A stretch of 64,000 nucleotides of DNA from Arthrobacter cryoconiti (GTDB lineage Bacteria; Actinomycetota; Actinomycetes; Actinomycetales; Micrococcaceae): positions 47,489 through 111,488 of the forward strand of contig NZ_JAJJBU010000024.1 of NCBI RefSeq assembly GCF_020905375.1, read 5' to 3'. Shown here piece after piece: positions 9,316 through 18,421 of this stretch. Under the pieces are notes generated by a model. It saw nothing but the letters and a program-made list of their open reading frames with translations. It ran no database searches and had not been told where the DNA came from. Every line of letters begins with the position of its first letter. The first letter of the stretch is position 1. A program made the translations under genes and the position numbers.

Positions 9316-9795
9316 GTGGCTACTGAAAAGACTGTCGAAACTGCGCAAAAGCAGAATGCACTAAAGGTCCACCACCTGCGCCCCGCGCCCGGATCCAAGA
9401 CGGCTAAGACCCGTGTTGGCCGTGGTGAGGGTTCCAAGGGTAAGACCGCCGGTCGCGGTACCAAAGGTACTAAGGCTCGTTACCAGATCAAGGCTGGCTT
9501 TGCCGGCGGCCAGTTGCCGTTGCACATGCGCCTGCCGAAACTGCGTGGCTTCAAGAACCCGTTCCGCGTCGAGTTCCAGGTTGTAAACCTGGACAAGCTG
9601 AACGAGCTCTACCCCGAAGGTGGCGTTGTCACCGTTGAGACACTGGTTGAAAAGGGTGCCGTTCGTAAGAACCAGCCTGTGAAGGTTCTGGGCACCGGTG
9701 ACATCTCCGTCAAGGTTGACGTCACCGCCCACGCTTTCTCCACCAGCGCAGCGGAAAAAATTGCTGCTGCAGGTGGCTCCACTACTGAACTCTAA
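9316..9795 (+). CDS. rplO: 50S ribosomal protein L15
   Basis: L15 is a late assembly protein. The 159 residues contain [20 protein letters not shown], the basic Gly-rich [17 protein letters not shown] and [20 protein letters not shown]. The start is GTG with GAGGAGGC nearby in the rpmD end. It is the last gene before a perfect terminator at 9825, so secY is probably transcribed separately as well as by read-through. Confidence 0.96.
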   Translation: MATEKTVETAQKQNALKVHHLRPAPGSKTAKTRVGRGEGSKGKTAGRGTKGTKARYQIKAGFAGGQLPLHMRLPKLRGFKNPFRVEFQVVNLDKLNELYPEGGVVTVETLVEKGAVRKNQPVKVLGTGDISVKVDVTAHAFSTSAAEKIAAAGGSTTEL

Positions 9796-9824
9796 AGTTC
9801 TCTAGTGTGCACATCTAACGACTA

Positions 9825-9870
9825 GACTCTTGGTGGGCGGATCAAATGTTCCGCTCACCAAGAGTCTTTT
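9825..9870 (+). terminator. Rho-independent terminator after rplO
   Basis: A 17-bp stem with only one G-T wobble: 9825-9841 (GACTCTTGGTGGGCGGA) pairs with 9850-9866, loop of eight bases, followed by TTTT at 9867-9870. It separates rplO from secY. Confidence 0.9.
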
Positions 9871-10012
9871 CGTCTCGGTAGACACGCTGCGCGTCATTGC
9901 TCTGCGTAGCCGACAATAAACTCGGTTTCAGTGCGAGCCATATCACGCACTAGAATCTTTTCTTGGGCTTCACTTACGAACCCCTCGCCATCTCTAGACA
10001 TCAGGAGGACGC

Positions 10013-11338
10013 TTGCTTACCGCATTTGGCCGCGCCTTTCGCACGCCTGATCTGCGACGCAAGTTGTTGTTCACGCTGGGAATCCTCGCCATTTTCCGCT
10101 TGGGTGCGTTCATCCCCTCGCCAGGAATCGATTATCGAAACGTCCAGCAGTGCGTGAACTCTGCCAACACCAATGAGGGTCTTTATCAGCTGGTGAACCT
10201 GTTCAGCGGCGGAGCCTTGCTGCAGGTCTCCATCTTTGCTCTCGGGATCATGCCCTACATCACAGCGAGCATCATTGTTCAGCTGCTGCGCGTGGTCATT
10301 CCCCGCTTCCAGGAACTCCACCTTGAAGGTGCCCAGGGCCAAGGGAAACTGACCCAGTACACGCGCTACCTCACCATTGCCTTGGGCCTACTCAACGGTA
10401 CGACTTTGGTGACTCTGGCCCGATCTGGTCAGCTATTTGCCGGGTGTGGTGCCGCAGGCACTGCTACCCCGTTGATCCCGAATGACAACCTGATTACGAT
10501 CGTTCTTTTGATTCTGACCCTGACGGCCGGCTCCGGCTTGATCATGTGGATGGGCGAACTTGTTACCGAGCAAGGTGTTGGCAACGGTATGTCCTTGCTG
10601 ATCTTCGTTGCTATCGCAGCTCAGTTCCCGACGTCGCTGGGCGCCATTTTGAAGACTCAAGGCTGGGGTACGTTCTTGATCGTCCTGGTCCTTGGACTCG
10701 TGGTGGTGGCACTTGTGGTGTTCGTTGAGCAGTCTCAGCGCCGTGTCCCGGTTCAGTATGCCAAGCGCATGATTGGCCGGCGCACCATGGGAGGGACCAG
10801 CACTTACATCCCGATCAAGGTGAACATGGCCGGAGTAATCCCGGTGATCTTTGCTTCCTCGATGCTGTACCTTCCAGCTTTGCTGGCCCAATTCGCCACG
10901 CCGGCAAATGGTGGGAACACGCCGCCGTGGATCGACTTCATCAACAACTACTTAGTCCGCGGCGATCACCCGTTCTACATGTTGATGTATTTCCTCCTGA
11001 CAGTGGGCTTTACGTACTTCTATGTCGCGATTACTTTCGATCCGGAAGAAGTCTCTGACAATATGAAGAAGTACGGTGGGTTCATTCCCGGTATTCGAGC
11101 CGGAAAGCCTACGCAAGATTATCTGCAGTACGTGATCTCTCGCATCACCTTGCCTGGATCGCTCTACCTAGGTGTTGTGGCGCTTATTCCGCTGATTGCC
11201 CTAGTCATGGTGGGAGCGAACCAGAACTTCCCGTTTGGCGGCACGTCGTTGCTGATCGTCGTTGGAGTTGGGTTGGAGACCGTCAAGCAGATTGATGCGC
11301 AACTGCAACAGCGCCACTACGAAGGGTTATTGCGATGA
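10013..11338 (+). CDS. secY: Preprotein translocase subunit SecY
   Basis: SecY is the channel of the Sec translocon, working with SecE, SecG and SecA to move or insert unfolded proteins. The 441 residues have about ten membrane segments. Marks of the family are the start LTAFGRAFRTPDLRRKLLFT, the plug/TM2 region VNLFSGGALLQVSIFALGIMP, and the cytosolic loop RRVPVQYAKRMIGRR. The start is TTG at 10013, chosen because AGGAGG lies at 10003-10008 and the protein aligns from its first residue with other Micrococcaceae. The stop overlaps adk by four bases. Confidence 0.96.
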   Translation: MLTAFGRAFRTPDLRRKLLFTLGILAIFRLGAFIPSPGIDYRNVQQCVNSANTNEGLYQLVNLFSGGALLQVSIFALGIMPYITASIIVQLLRVVIPRFQELHLEGAQGQGKLTQYTRYLTIALGLLNGTTLVTLARSGQLFAGCGAAGTATPLIPNDNLITIVLLILTLTAGSGLIMWMGELVTEQGVGNGMSLLIFVAIAAQFPTSLGAILKTQGWGTFLIVLVLGLVVVALVVFVEQSQRRVPVQYAKRMIGRRTMGGTSTYIPIKVNMAGVIPVIFASSMLYLPALLAQFATPANGGNTPPWIDFINNYLVRGDHPFYMLMYFLLTVGFTYFYVAITFDPEEVSDNMKKYGGFIPGIRAGKPTQDYLQYVISRITLPGSLYLGVVALIPLIALVMVGANQNFPFGGTSLLIVVGVGLETVKQIDAQLQQRHYEGLLR

Positions 11339-11907
11339 CAAGAATGCTGATCATTGGGCCTCCCGGGTCTGGAAAAGGGACGCAGGCCGAACGCATCTGT
11401 GCGGAACTTGGCATTGTTGCCATCTCCACCGGTGATATTTTTCGGGCCAACGTCAAGGGTGGAACCCCGCTAGGCGTGGAAGCCAAAAAATATATGGACA
11501 ACGGCGACTTTGTCCCTGACAGCGTCACCAACCGCATGGTTCGGGACAGGCTTGCCCAGGACGACGTCGCGCAGGGGTTTTTGCTTGATGGCTACCCCCG
11601 TACTACAGCCCAAGTCGATGAGCTTGATGACATTTTGGCAACGGCCGGCGTCGAGCTTGGTACGGTTGTCCAGCTGACCGCTGACGATGAAGAATTGGTC
11701 AAGCGCCTGCTGGGCCGCGCGCAGGAAACTGGGCGAAGTGACGATACCGAAAAAGTTATTCGGCACCGCCTGGACCTGTACCGCGAACAGACAGAAATTG
11801 TTCTTGCTCGTTATGCGGAGCGTGGGATTTTAGTCAAGGTCGACGGTCTTGGCGATATCGACGAAGTCACCAGCCGTGTCATGGACGCCATTAAGAAGAC
11901 GGCTTAG
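11335..11907 (+). CDS. adk: Adenylate kinase
   Basis: Interconverts ATP + AMP and 2 ADP. The 190-residue protein has the P-loop GPPGSGKGTQ at residues 8-17, the AMP-binding ISTGDIFR and the GFLLDGYPRTTAQ block. The LID is short and has no zinc Cys cluster, as usual for the short actinobacterial form. The ATG overlaps the secY stop (ATGA), which points to coupled translation. The secY-adk-map order is widely conserved. Confidence 0.96.
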   Translation: MTRMLIIGPPGSGKGTQAERICAELGIVAISTGDIFRANVKGGTPLGVEAKKYMDNGDFVPDSVTNRMVRDRLAQDDVAQGFLLDGYPRTTAQVDELDDILATAGVELGTVVQLTADDEELVKRLLGRAQETGRSDDTEKVIRHRLDLYREQTEIVLARYAERGILVKVDGLGDIDEVTSRVMDAIKKTA

Positions 11908-11949
11908 ATCCAAGAGCGAAGGCGTGCAAACGGCACACTGAGCATAGGA

Positions 11950-11980
11950 GGGCTCCTTCCCGATCGTTGGGGAGGAGCCC
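11950..11980 (+). terminator. Hairpin between adk and map, possible terminator
   Basis: A 12-bp stem with one G-T wobble (11950-11961 with 11969-11980, seven-base loop). There is no T-run directly after it, so it may act as a weak or U-less terminator or attenuate map expression. Confidence 0.5.
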
Positions 11981-12010
11981 TTGGACATTTTCCAGTGAAG
12001 GGATTCCGAC

Positions 12011-12847
12011 ATGGCGTTTGGCCAGCAGCGGATTGAGTACAAAAGCATTGAACAGATGCGCATCATGCATCGCAGTGGGCTCATCTTAGACGATGCCCTA
12101 AATCAGACTATTGCAGCGGCCGCTCCCGGAGTCACGACGGGGGAGCTGAATAAGCTCTTTGCCTCGATCATCACCAAAGCTGGTGCGAAATCCAACTTCC
12201 TAGGCTATTACGACTATCCCGCGTCCATCTGCACGTCGGTGAACGAAGAAGTCGTCCATGGAATCCCCGGCAAGCGTGTTCTCAAGGCTGGAGACGTCCT
12301 TTCGATCGACGGGGGCGCGATCGTAGAGGGCTGGCACTCTGACTCCGCGCGGAGCACCATAGTGGGCGCAGCGGAAGAAGAAGACGTAGCAGACCGGCGG
12401 CTCAGCGACATTACCGAAGAGTCCATGTGGCATGGGATAGCGGCCATGGCTAGCGGCAAGTACGTTGGCGATATTGGCGACGCGATTGACGACTATGTCA
12501 CGTCGGCGCCGGGAGCGCCGCTAGGCATCCTAGAGGACTACGTGGGCCACGGAATCGGTACCGCCATGCACATGGCCCCGGATGTGCTCAACTACAGATC
12601 CAAACATCGCGGCCCCAAACTCAAACCCGGAATGTGCCTGGCTATTGAACCGATGCTGGTGCGGGGAGCCCTGGAGACCACCACTCTCGGTGATGACTGG
12701 ACCGTTGTCACTAACGACGGCGCTCGTGCCGCCCACTGGGAACACTCTGTTGCCATCCACGCAAAAGGCATCTGGGTTCTAACGGCGGCAGACGGCGGTG
12801 CTGAGCGCCTAGAAGCGTTGGGCGTCACGCCAGTGCCTCTGGGCTAG
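12011..12847 (+). CDS. map: Methionine aminopeptidase, type I
   Basis: Removes the initiator Met from new proteins. The 278 residues have the pita-bread fold with all five metal ligands: Asp100 (SIDGGA), Asp111 (HSDSA), His180 (GHGIGTAMH), Glu213 (AIEPM) and Glu244 (WEHSVAIH). His83 in VVHGIP is also kept. There is no N-terminal zinc-finger extension. The ATG is preceded by GAAGGGATT. Downstream, the usual neighbour infA is separated by about 5.5 kb of unrelated genes. Confidence 0.96.
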   Translation: MAFGQQRIEYKSIEQMRIMHRSGLILDDALNQTIAAAAPGVTTGELNKLFASIITKAGAKSNFLGYYDYPASICTSVNEEVVHGIPGKRVLKAGDVLSIDGGAIVEGWHSDSARSTIVGAAEEEDVADRRLSDITEESMWHGIAAMASGKYVGDIGDAIDDYVTSAPGAPLGILEDYVGHGIGTAMHMAPDVLNYRSKHRGPKLKPGMCLAIEPMLVRGALETTTLGDDWTVVTNDGARAAHWEHSVAIHAKGIWVLTAADGGAERLEALGVTPVPLG

Positions 12848-13170
12848 TCCCCACACCCTCCCCACCTGCGCTCCGCACCTGCGCTCCCCACCTGCGCTCC
12901 CCACCTGCGCTCCCCACCTGCGCTCCGTACAGCCGGGGCCCTCGGGTGCGTGGCCCCACCCCCACCCACCCTCCGCACTACTTCTTCCCTGTCTCTTGAG
13001 GTTTTCCGCTGAGGCAGGGATGAAGTGTTTAACCTCCCGTTTCCTGCTGTCCACTTTCAAGACACCCAATGCCGACGTTCGATGATTAACGTTTCGAGTG
13101 GTGCCGCGACAGGCCCCGCAAGCACTGCGGGTCGGATAGTCGTGGCTTGAATCGAGAGGGTGCAAGCGAA
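12848..13170. other. Non-coding gap after map
   Basis: No convincing gene is visible. The gap holds the 13-bp tandem repeat at 12863-12927, a C-rich stretch to about 13000, and a short hairpin at 13115-13131 (CCCGCA/TGCGGG). AT-richer sequence near 13081-13095 (GATGATTAACGTTTCGA) could hold the promoter of the downstream GDPD cluster, but I cannot pick reliable boxes. Confidence 0.5.
12863..12927. repeat. Five tandem copies of a 13-bp repeat
   Basis: CACCTGCGCTCC plus C or G is repeated with starts at 12863, 12876, 12889, 12902 and 12915. It is non-coding and lies 16 bases after the map stop. Likely a slippage-prone minisatellite. Confidence 0.92.
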
Positions 13171-13884
13171 ATGCGCATCTATGCCCACAGAGGGGTGTCG
13201 GCTCACTATCCGGAAAACACCCTGGCAGCTTTTGCCCGAGCGATTGAACTCGGTGTTGATGGGATTGAGTTGGATGTTCGGACTTCAGCTGACGGCGTTC
13301 CGGTCGTCATTCACGACGACACCGTCGAACGCACCACGAATGCCATCGGATCTATCGCTGACTTCACTGCCAAGCAGCTGAACTTACTAGACGCTGGCCA
13401 CCGCCAGCACGTCCCCACGCTTGCTGCGGTCCTCAAACTTGCTGAAGGTAAAGCGCGGGTGAACATCGAACTCAAGGAATCGGCAGTTGTCCCAGCCGTA
13501 CTGGAAGTGACCTCGTCTTTTGACAACCTTGACTGGTTTGCTTCCGGCTCAGACTGGGATGCACTGAAGCAACTGCGCGCGCTGGACCCGGGAAGCGATG
13601 TCCATCCGCTCACCGTAGGAAATCCCCTAGGTATGGATAGCACCGGAGATTTGGCCCGCGCAATTGAATTCGTGATCAATCACGGTGGATCGGGAGTATC
13701 CATTTGGGAAGGCTCCTTGGATCAGGTATCCGTGGACCTCATCCATGGACGAGGACTAAAAGTCTGGGCATGGACAGTCAACGACGGTGACCGCGCCTGC
13801 GAACTCGCCCAGCTCGGCGTGGATGCGGTATGCACCGATGACCCCGAATTGGTCCGCAACGCCGTCGGCCTTGGCATTTCATGA
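13171..13884 (+). CDS. ugpQ: Glycerophosphodiester phosphodiesterase
   Basis: Expected to hydrolyse glycerophosphodiesters to glycerol 3-phosphate and an alcohol. The 237 residues show the GDPD signature: HRG at residues 5-7 (YAHRGVSAHYPENT), the metal pair Glu-x-Asp in GIELDVR and HDDTVERTT, and C-terminal VWAWTVND and TDDP. I prefer ATG 13171, preceded by GAGAGGGT; a TTG at 13147 would add eight residues. No signal peptide is seen, so it is probably cytosolic. Its stop overlaps the first permease gene, so the enzyme probably acts on what that transporter brings in. The gene symbol follows context, not proven substrate. Confidence 0.85.
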   Translation: MRIYAHRGVSAHYPENTLAAFARAIELGVDGIELDVRTSADGVPVVIHDDTVERTTNAIGSIADFTAKQLNLLDAGHRQHVPTLAAVLKLAEGKARVNIELKESAVVPAVLEVTSSFDNLDWFASGSDWDALKQLRALDPGSDVHPLTVGNPLGMDSTGDLARAIEFVINHGGSGVSIWEGSLDQVSVDLIHGRGLKVWAWTVNDGDRACELAQLGVDAVCTDDPELVRNAVGLGIS

Positions 13885-14807
13885 CGGGGATGGATAAGTC
13901 GATTCCGCTGGGACGCACCAAGCGTCACGCCAGTGCTCGCGCCCGTCGGGAGGCATGGGTGTTTCTCGCATTGGCGCTACCAAACATAGTGCTGATTGCC
14001 TTCTTCACGTACCGGCCGCTACTACTGAACATGTACTACTCGACCTTGGACTGGACCTTAGGGTCGATGGATGCCGTCGTCGTGGGGCTGGGGAACTATG
14101 TGGAGTTCTTCACCTCTGGAGACGCCGAGGAAGTCCTGAGCATCACAGCCATTTTCACCGTAGCCACGGTGGGTGGAGCTCTAGTGCTTGGCTTATTGGT
14201 AGCGCTCGTGCTCAATAAGAAGGTACCCGGAGCGACGTTGGCCCGCTCTGCAGTGTTTGCCCCCTATGTCCTTTCCGGAGTAGGCGTAGGCCTGGTATGG
14301 CTCTTCATCTTTGATCCCGTCTATGGCGCACTTTCTTGGGTGCTGCGTGGCATAGGACTTGCCAGTCCGCAATGGATCAACGATCCCAACCTGGCCCTTG
14401 TCATGCTCATCATCGTGTACGTGTGGAAAAACTTGGGCTATTGCGCGGTCGTGTACTTGGCCGGGCTGCAGTCTCTGCCGAAGGACGTCATGGAGGCTGC
14501 TTCATTGGACGGTGCCGGAGCCTTTCGGCGTTTCTGGCTGGTCAGCTTCCCACTCCTCTCACCCACCACCTTCTTTCTACTAATAACAAGTCTCCTGAGC
14601 TCCCTTCAAGCGTTCGACATCATCAAGATCATGACGCCAACCGGCAACGGTACCGGAACCCTTATTTTCGAGGCATATTTGCAGGCCTTTGGTGCCTACA
14701 ACCGTGCAGGGTACTCAGCTGCCATCTCGGTGGTGCTCTTCGTTGTTCTGCTCGCCATGACAGGAATGCAACTGCGTTTTGTCGAAAGGAAGGTGCACTA
14801 CTCATGA
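13881..14807 (+). CDS. ugpA: ABC transporter permease, MalF/UgpA type
   Basis: One of two inner-membrane permeases of a carbohydrate or glycerol-3-phosphate importer. The 308 residues contain about six membrane segments and the ATPase-contact loop EAASLDGAGAFRRFWLVSFP (near residues 211-230), matching the EAA motif. The ATG overlaps the GDPD stop; a second ATG at 13890 is possible. The gene ends overlapping its partner permease. No ATP-binding subunit is encoded in the cluster, so a shared MsiK/UgpC-type ATPase elsewhere is implied. Confidence 0.85.
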   Translation: MTGMDKSIPLGRTKRHASARARREAWVFLALALPNIVLIAFFTYRPLLLNMYYSTLDWTLGSMDAVVVGLGNYVEFFTSGDAEEVLSITAIFTVATVGGALVLGLLVALVLNKKVPGATLARSAVFAPYVLSGVGVGLVWLFIFDPVYGALSWVLRGIGLASPQWINDPNLALVMLIIVYVWKNLGYCAVVYLAGLQSLPKDVMEAASLDGAGAFRRFWLVSFPLLSPTTFFLLITSLLSSLQAFDIIKIMTPTGNGTGTLIFEAYLQAFGAYNRAGYSAAISVVLFVVLLAMTGMQLRFVERKVHYS

Positions 14808-15679
14808 GTTTGCAAACAACGCACGCGCCCCGAACTGGCCCGCTCTCTCCAGCTAACCTCGCCCGGACAGTGGTCACCGGATGGCTCCCGCTACTGCTCG
14901 CGATAGTCGTCGTGGCAGCACCCTTGGCCTGGATGGTCCTTTCTTCGCTGAAAGAACCAGGGGAAATCGTTAGCACTGAGCTTTCTGTGCTCCCAGCGAA
15001 CCCCACTTTCCAGAACTACGTGCAGGCTGCCACGACGGTGCCCTTTGCCAGATTCTTTGCCAACAGCGTGATTGTCACGCTCATAGGCTCGACGGTCAAG
15101 TGTCTGCTTGCGATCCTGACCGCCTATGCGCTGGTATTCGTCCAGTTCCCGTTCAAAAGAGCCATCTTCTTGGCTATTTTGGTAGCCCTGATGGTGCCTC
15201 CACAGGTCGCCGTGTTGCCAAACTATATTTTTGTTGCCGGGCTGGGCGGTTTGAACACCTATTGGGGCATCATTTTGCCGGGACTTGGAACGGCTTTCGG
15301 GACCTTCTTGTTGCGACAACATTTCCTCACGCTGCCGGCGTCGATCCTTGAAGCAGCGGAGATCGACGGCGCCGGGCACCTGCGCAGACTATGGCAGGTG
15401 GTGGTCCCCATTTCGGGTCCCAGCATCGCAACGGTGGCACTTGTGACGATCGTGGGGGAGTGGAATGACTACATCTGGCCACTGATCATCACGGACAAGC
15501 CGGAGATGATGACCCTCCCGGTTGGGTTGACCCTACTTGCAAACAGCGATTCATCCGCACAGGCGTGGGGAATCCTTATGGCCGGTGCCGTCATAGTGAT
15601 CGTGCCCATCTTGATCATCTTCGCTGCCCTTCAGCGCTTCATCGTGGCTGGACTGACACAGGGCTCAGTCACAGGATAA
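14804..15679 (+). CDS. ugpE: ABC transporter permease, MalG/UgpE type
   Basis: Second permease of the importer. It has 291 residues, six predicted membrane segments, and the EAA loop EAAEIDGAGHLRRLWQVVVP near residues 185-204. The start ATG overlaps the preceding gene by four bases (ATGA), with GAAAGGAAGG upstream. Longer in-frame readings extend across the first permease in another frame and are not real. Pairing of MalF- and MalG-like subunits next to a lipoprotein is the standard CUT1 layout. Confidence 0.86.
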   Translation: MSLQTTHAPRTGPLSPANLARTVVTGWLPLLLAIVVVAAPLAWMVLSSLKEPGEIVSTELSVLPANPTFQNYVQAATTVPFARFFANSVIVTLIGSTVKCLLAILTAYALVFVQFPFKRAIFLAILVALMVPPQVAVLPNYIFVAGLGGLNTYWGIILPGLGTAFGTFLLRQHFLTLPASILEAAEIDGAGHLRRLWQVVVPISGPSIATVALVTIVGEWNDYIWPLIITDKPEMMTLPVGLTLLANSDSSAQAWGILMAGAVIVIVPILIIFAALQRFIVAGLTQGSVTG

Positions 15680-15758
15680 TTTCCCCCGCCCGACCCGCAA
15701 CTCCTTCGACGAACGCTTCTTTTCCCTTTGATAACTACCTATTGAAAGAGACATCGCC

Positions 15759-17117
15759 ATGACGACTGATATCAACCGTAGAAATCTCCTCGCCGCTGCC
15801 GGACTCGGCATGGGTGCGCTGGCACTAGCTGCGTGCGGCGGGCCAAGCACCGCAGCCCCTGCGGCAACCGCATCGGCTACGGACTGGTCCAAGGTAAAGC
15901 CGGCAAGCAAGATCACTTTTATGTCCAGCCATCCCGGAAAATCTGCGGACATTGAGGCGGCGCTGATAAAGGACTTTCAGGCGGCGAACCCTGGGATCGA
16001 GGTTGAACTGGTCACCGGCGGCGCCAACTATGAAGAAGTCGCCCAGAAGTTCCAGACGTCCCAAGCCGGAAATAATGTCCCCGATGTTGTGGTGGCATCG
16101 GATGTGTGGTGGTTCCGCTACGCCATTGCTGGCACAGTGGTCCCACTAGAAGCCTTGTTGTCTGCGGTGGATGATAAGAGTGCAGGCTTCAATAAGACTC
16201 TCTATGACGACTACAACTACGGAGAAAGTCACTGGGCAGTCCCTTACGCGCGGTCCACACCGCTCTTCTACTACAACAAAGATCACTTTGCGGCAGCAGG
16301 CGTCCCGGACCGGGCACCGGCCACATGGGACGAGTTCGCCTCCTGGGCTCCAAAGATTCAAGCAGCCAATGCAGGTAAGCCAGGCTACCTGCACGCCTAT
16401 CAGTACCCGGCGCTTGCCGGGTATGCCGGATGGACTTTGCAAAACGTCCTGTGGGGCCAGGGTGCTGGTTGGTCTAACAAGTGGGACATGACCGCTAACT
16501 CGGATGCTTCCGTGAAGGCCATGCAGTGGGTTGCGGACACCATTGTCAAAGACGGTTGGGCTGGTGTCTCCTCTAAGGACGCGGTTGCTGATATGACTGC
16601 CGGTGCAATTAGCTCAACGATTAGCTCCACGGGTGACCTTGTGGGGACTCTCAAGGCGGCATCCACCAGCGGCATGAATATCGGCGTCGGATTCCTTCCC
16701 GGAGGGGCCGTCTCAGCGTCACCTGTCTGCCCCACGGGAGGCGCAGGGCTGGTTATTGCAACGAAAACTTCTCCGGAGCGCCAGCTGGCCGCGGCAAAGT
16801 TTATTTCCTTTGTCACCAACGCTCAAAGCACCGCCAAGTTCTCGGCTGCGACCGGGTACATGCCAGTCCGCACGGACGCGGATATGACCCCTGTCTTGTC
16901 AGCCACTCCGCAGATCCAGGTGGCACTTGACCAATTGAAGGTAACGCGCAGTCAAGACTACGGCCGTGTATTCCTCCCGGGGGCGGACCTCGAGATGGCG
17001 AATGCGGCAGCAAAGATCATGAATGAAAAGGCCGATGTCAAAGCAACACTAGATACGCTCCAAGGCAAATTGGAAGAAATTTACACCAAGACTGTCAAGC
17101 CTAAGCTCAAGAGCTGA
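15759..17117 (+). CDS. ugpB: Extracellular solute-binding lipoprotein
   Basis: Captures substrate outside the cell for the adjacent permeases. The 452 residues begin with a twin-arginine-like RRN (residues 7-9), a hydrophobic stretch and a lipobox ending at Cys26 (LALAACGG), so it is probably a Tat-exported lipoprotein. The body has features of family 1 binding proteins, with WWFRYA and YYNKDHFAAAGV segments. GAAAGAGAC precedes the ATG. Glycerol-3-phosphate or its diesters are the likely substrate because a GDPD opens the operon; a sugar substrate cannot be excluded. Confidence 0.85.
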   Translation: MTTDINRRNLLAAAGLGMGALALAACGGPSTAAPAATASATDWSKVKPASKITFMSSHPGKSADIEAALIKDFQAANPGIEVELVTGGANYEEVAQKFQTSQAGNNVPDVVVASDVWWFRYAIAGTVVPLEALLSAVDDKSAGFNKTLYDDYNYGESHWAVPYARSTPLFYYNKDHFAAAGVPDRAPATWDEFASWAPKIQAANAGKPGYLHAYQYPALAGYAGWTLQNVLWGQGAGWSNKWDMTANSDASVKAMQWVADTIVKDGWAGVSSKDAVADMTAGAISSTISSTGDLVGTLKAASTSGMNIGVGFLPGGAVSASPVCPTGGAGLVIATKTSPERQLAAAKFISFVTNAQSTAKFSAATGYMPVRTDADMTPVLSATPQIQVALDQLKVTRSQDYGRVFLPGADLEMANAAAKIMNEKADVKATLDTLQGKLEEIYTKTVKPKLKS

Positions 17118-17212
17118 TCTCTGCGGCGGTGGCGGTCGGCGTCAAGGAACGGGCATAATCGAAGCCATGAGTGGCTCATGGTCCGCTCAGCCGGTTCAGC
17201 GAAGGGTCACTT

Positions 17213-18178
17213 ATGGTGCAGGAGAAGGCAGTGGAGCGAGGCGGGTCCATTACGGATGTCCCCGGCATCCGTGTCGGCCAGGCTCAGCGTATCGGAGATG
17301 GTTGGCTGACCGGTGTCACGGTGGTGTTGCCACCGTCTGGCACTATTGGTTCCGTTGACGTCCGTGGTGGAGGTCCTGGGACTCATGAAACGGATGCCCT
17401 CGATCCCACCACGCTGGTACCCACCGTTGATGCCGTCGTCTTAACCGGCGGCAGCGCGTACGGATTAGCCACGGCCACAGGAGTGCAACGGTGGTGCGAA
17501 GAAAATGGGAGAGGGTTTCCCGTCCCCGGCGGAGTGGTGCCGATCGTCCCGGCCGCAGCAATTTTTGACTTGGGCCGGGGCGGCGACTTTGCTGCCAGAC
17601 CAGATGCTGACATGGGCTACGTGGCGGCCCTTGATGCGGCCAACTCTGCTGATGGGGCCGACGTCGCCCGCGGAAATGTTGGTGCTGGTACCGGGGCGGC
17701 GATTGGCGCAGGAGCGTTTAAAGGGGGCTTAGGTAGCGCCTCCCTCCGGCTCGGGGGTGAGAACAGCGCTGTGGTGCTCGGCGCACTGGCCGTAGTCAAC
17801 GCCGCCGGCGTTCCTTGGCGCCCGGGGACCTACACACCATCAGCGGGACCGGGGCTGAACACTACCTTGGTGGTGGTGGCAACGAACGCCGTTTTGACTG
17901 CTTCGGAGGCTAAACGTACCGCCACCGCCGCGCATGCTGGAATGGCCCGCGCGCTCAATCCAGTGCACACCCTGGCTGATGGTGACACCATCTTCACCTT
18001 GGCAACTGGTGCTGTGCCGCTGACCCACGGTCCTGGGCTTGCTGTTGCCGCGATGATTGAGCTCCAAAGCGCCGCGGCCGAAGTCGTTCGGATGGCGATT
18101 CTCAACGGGGTAGCCAGCGCGAAAGCGGTAAATACGGATGCGGGAGTGTGGCCGGCCTATTCTTCCAAGAGCGACTAA
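17213..18178 (+). CDS. P1-family (S58/DmpA-NylC type) peptidase
   Basis: A 321-residue member of the self-cleaving N-terminal nucleophile family that includes DmpA aminopeptidases and the Arthrobacter nylon-oligomer hydrolase NylC. Visible marks are GSITDVPGIRVGQ at the start, RGGGPGTHETDAL (51-63), LTGGSAYGLATATGV (77-91), GNVGAGTGA (154-162) and the expected self-cleavage site LNTTLVVVATN (215-225), where Asn216-Thr217 would be cut and Thr217 become the nucleophile. ATG 17213 is chosen for AAGGG at 17202-17206; a GTG at 17171 is the alternative. Substrate unknown. It follows the ugp set by 95 bases and may have its own promoter (CATAAT near 17154). Confidence 0.85.
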   Translation: MVQEKAVERGGSITDVPGIRVGQAQRIGDGWLTGVTVVLPPSGTIGSVDVRGGGPGTHETDALDPTTLVPTVDAVVLTGGSAYGLATATGVQRWCEENGRGFPVPGGVVPIVPAAAIFDLGRGGDFAARPDADMGYVAALDAANSADGADVARGNVGAGTGAAIGAGAFKGGLGSASLRLGGENSAVVLGALAVVNAAGVPWRPGTYTPSAGPGLNTTLVVVATNAVLTASEAKRTATAAHAGMARALNPVHTLADGDTIFTLATGAVPLTHGPGLAVAAMIELQSAAAEVVRMAILNGVASAKAVNTDAGVWPAYSSKSD

Positions 18179-18421
18179 ATCTGCGCAGGGGATACTTTGG
18201 TCAATTTAACTTTCTTGGCGCTGTGGCGTAGAGTGGGTTGTTGGTTGTCCGTGCCCTGCAATAGTTGGGTGCGCTGCCGGGTTTGGTTGCGCGGTTTGGC
18301 TGTGCGCTAAAACCCTGCACAGCAAGTACCGGCGAACAACCCATACGTAGCAAATCCAATGCTGGCCGTGTTGTGTCCATAAGGGCGGAACGTGGTCGGC
18401 GCAACAAAGTTAGCGGAGGAT

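Noticed and set aside
14336..14803. In-frame extension of the second permease to 14336
   Set aside because: It overlaps the first permease in another frame; the ATG at 14804 has the typical four-base overlap and a ribosome site.
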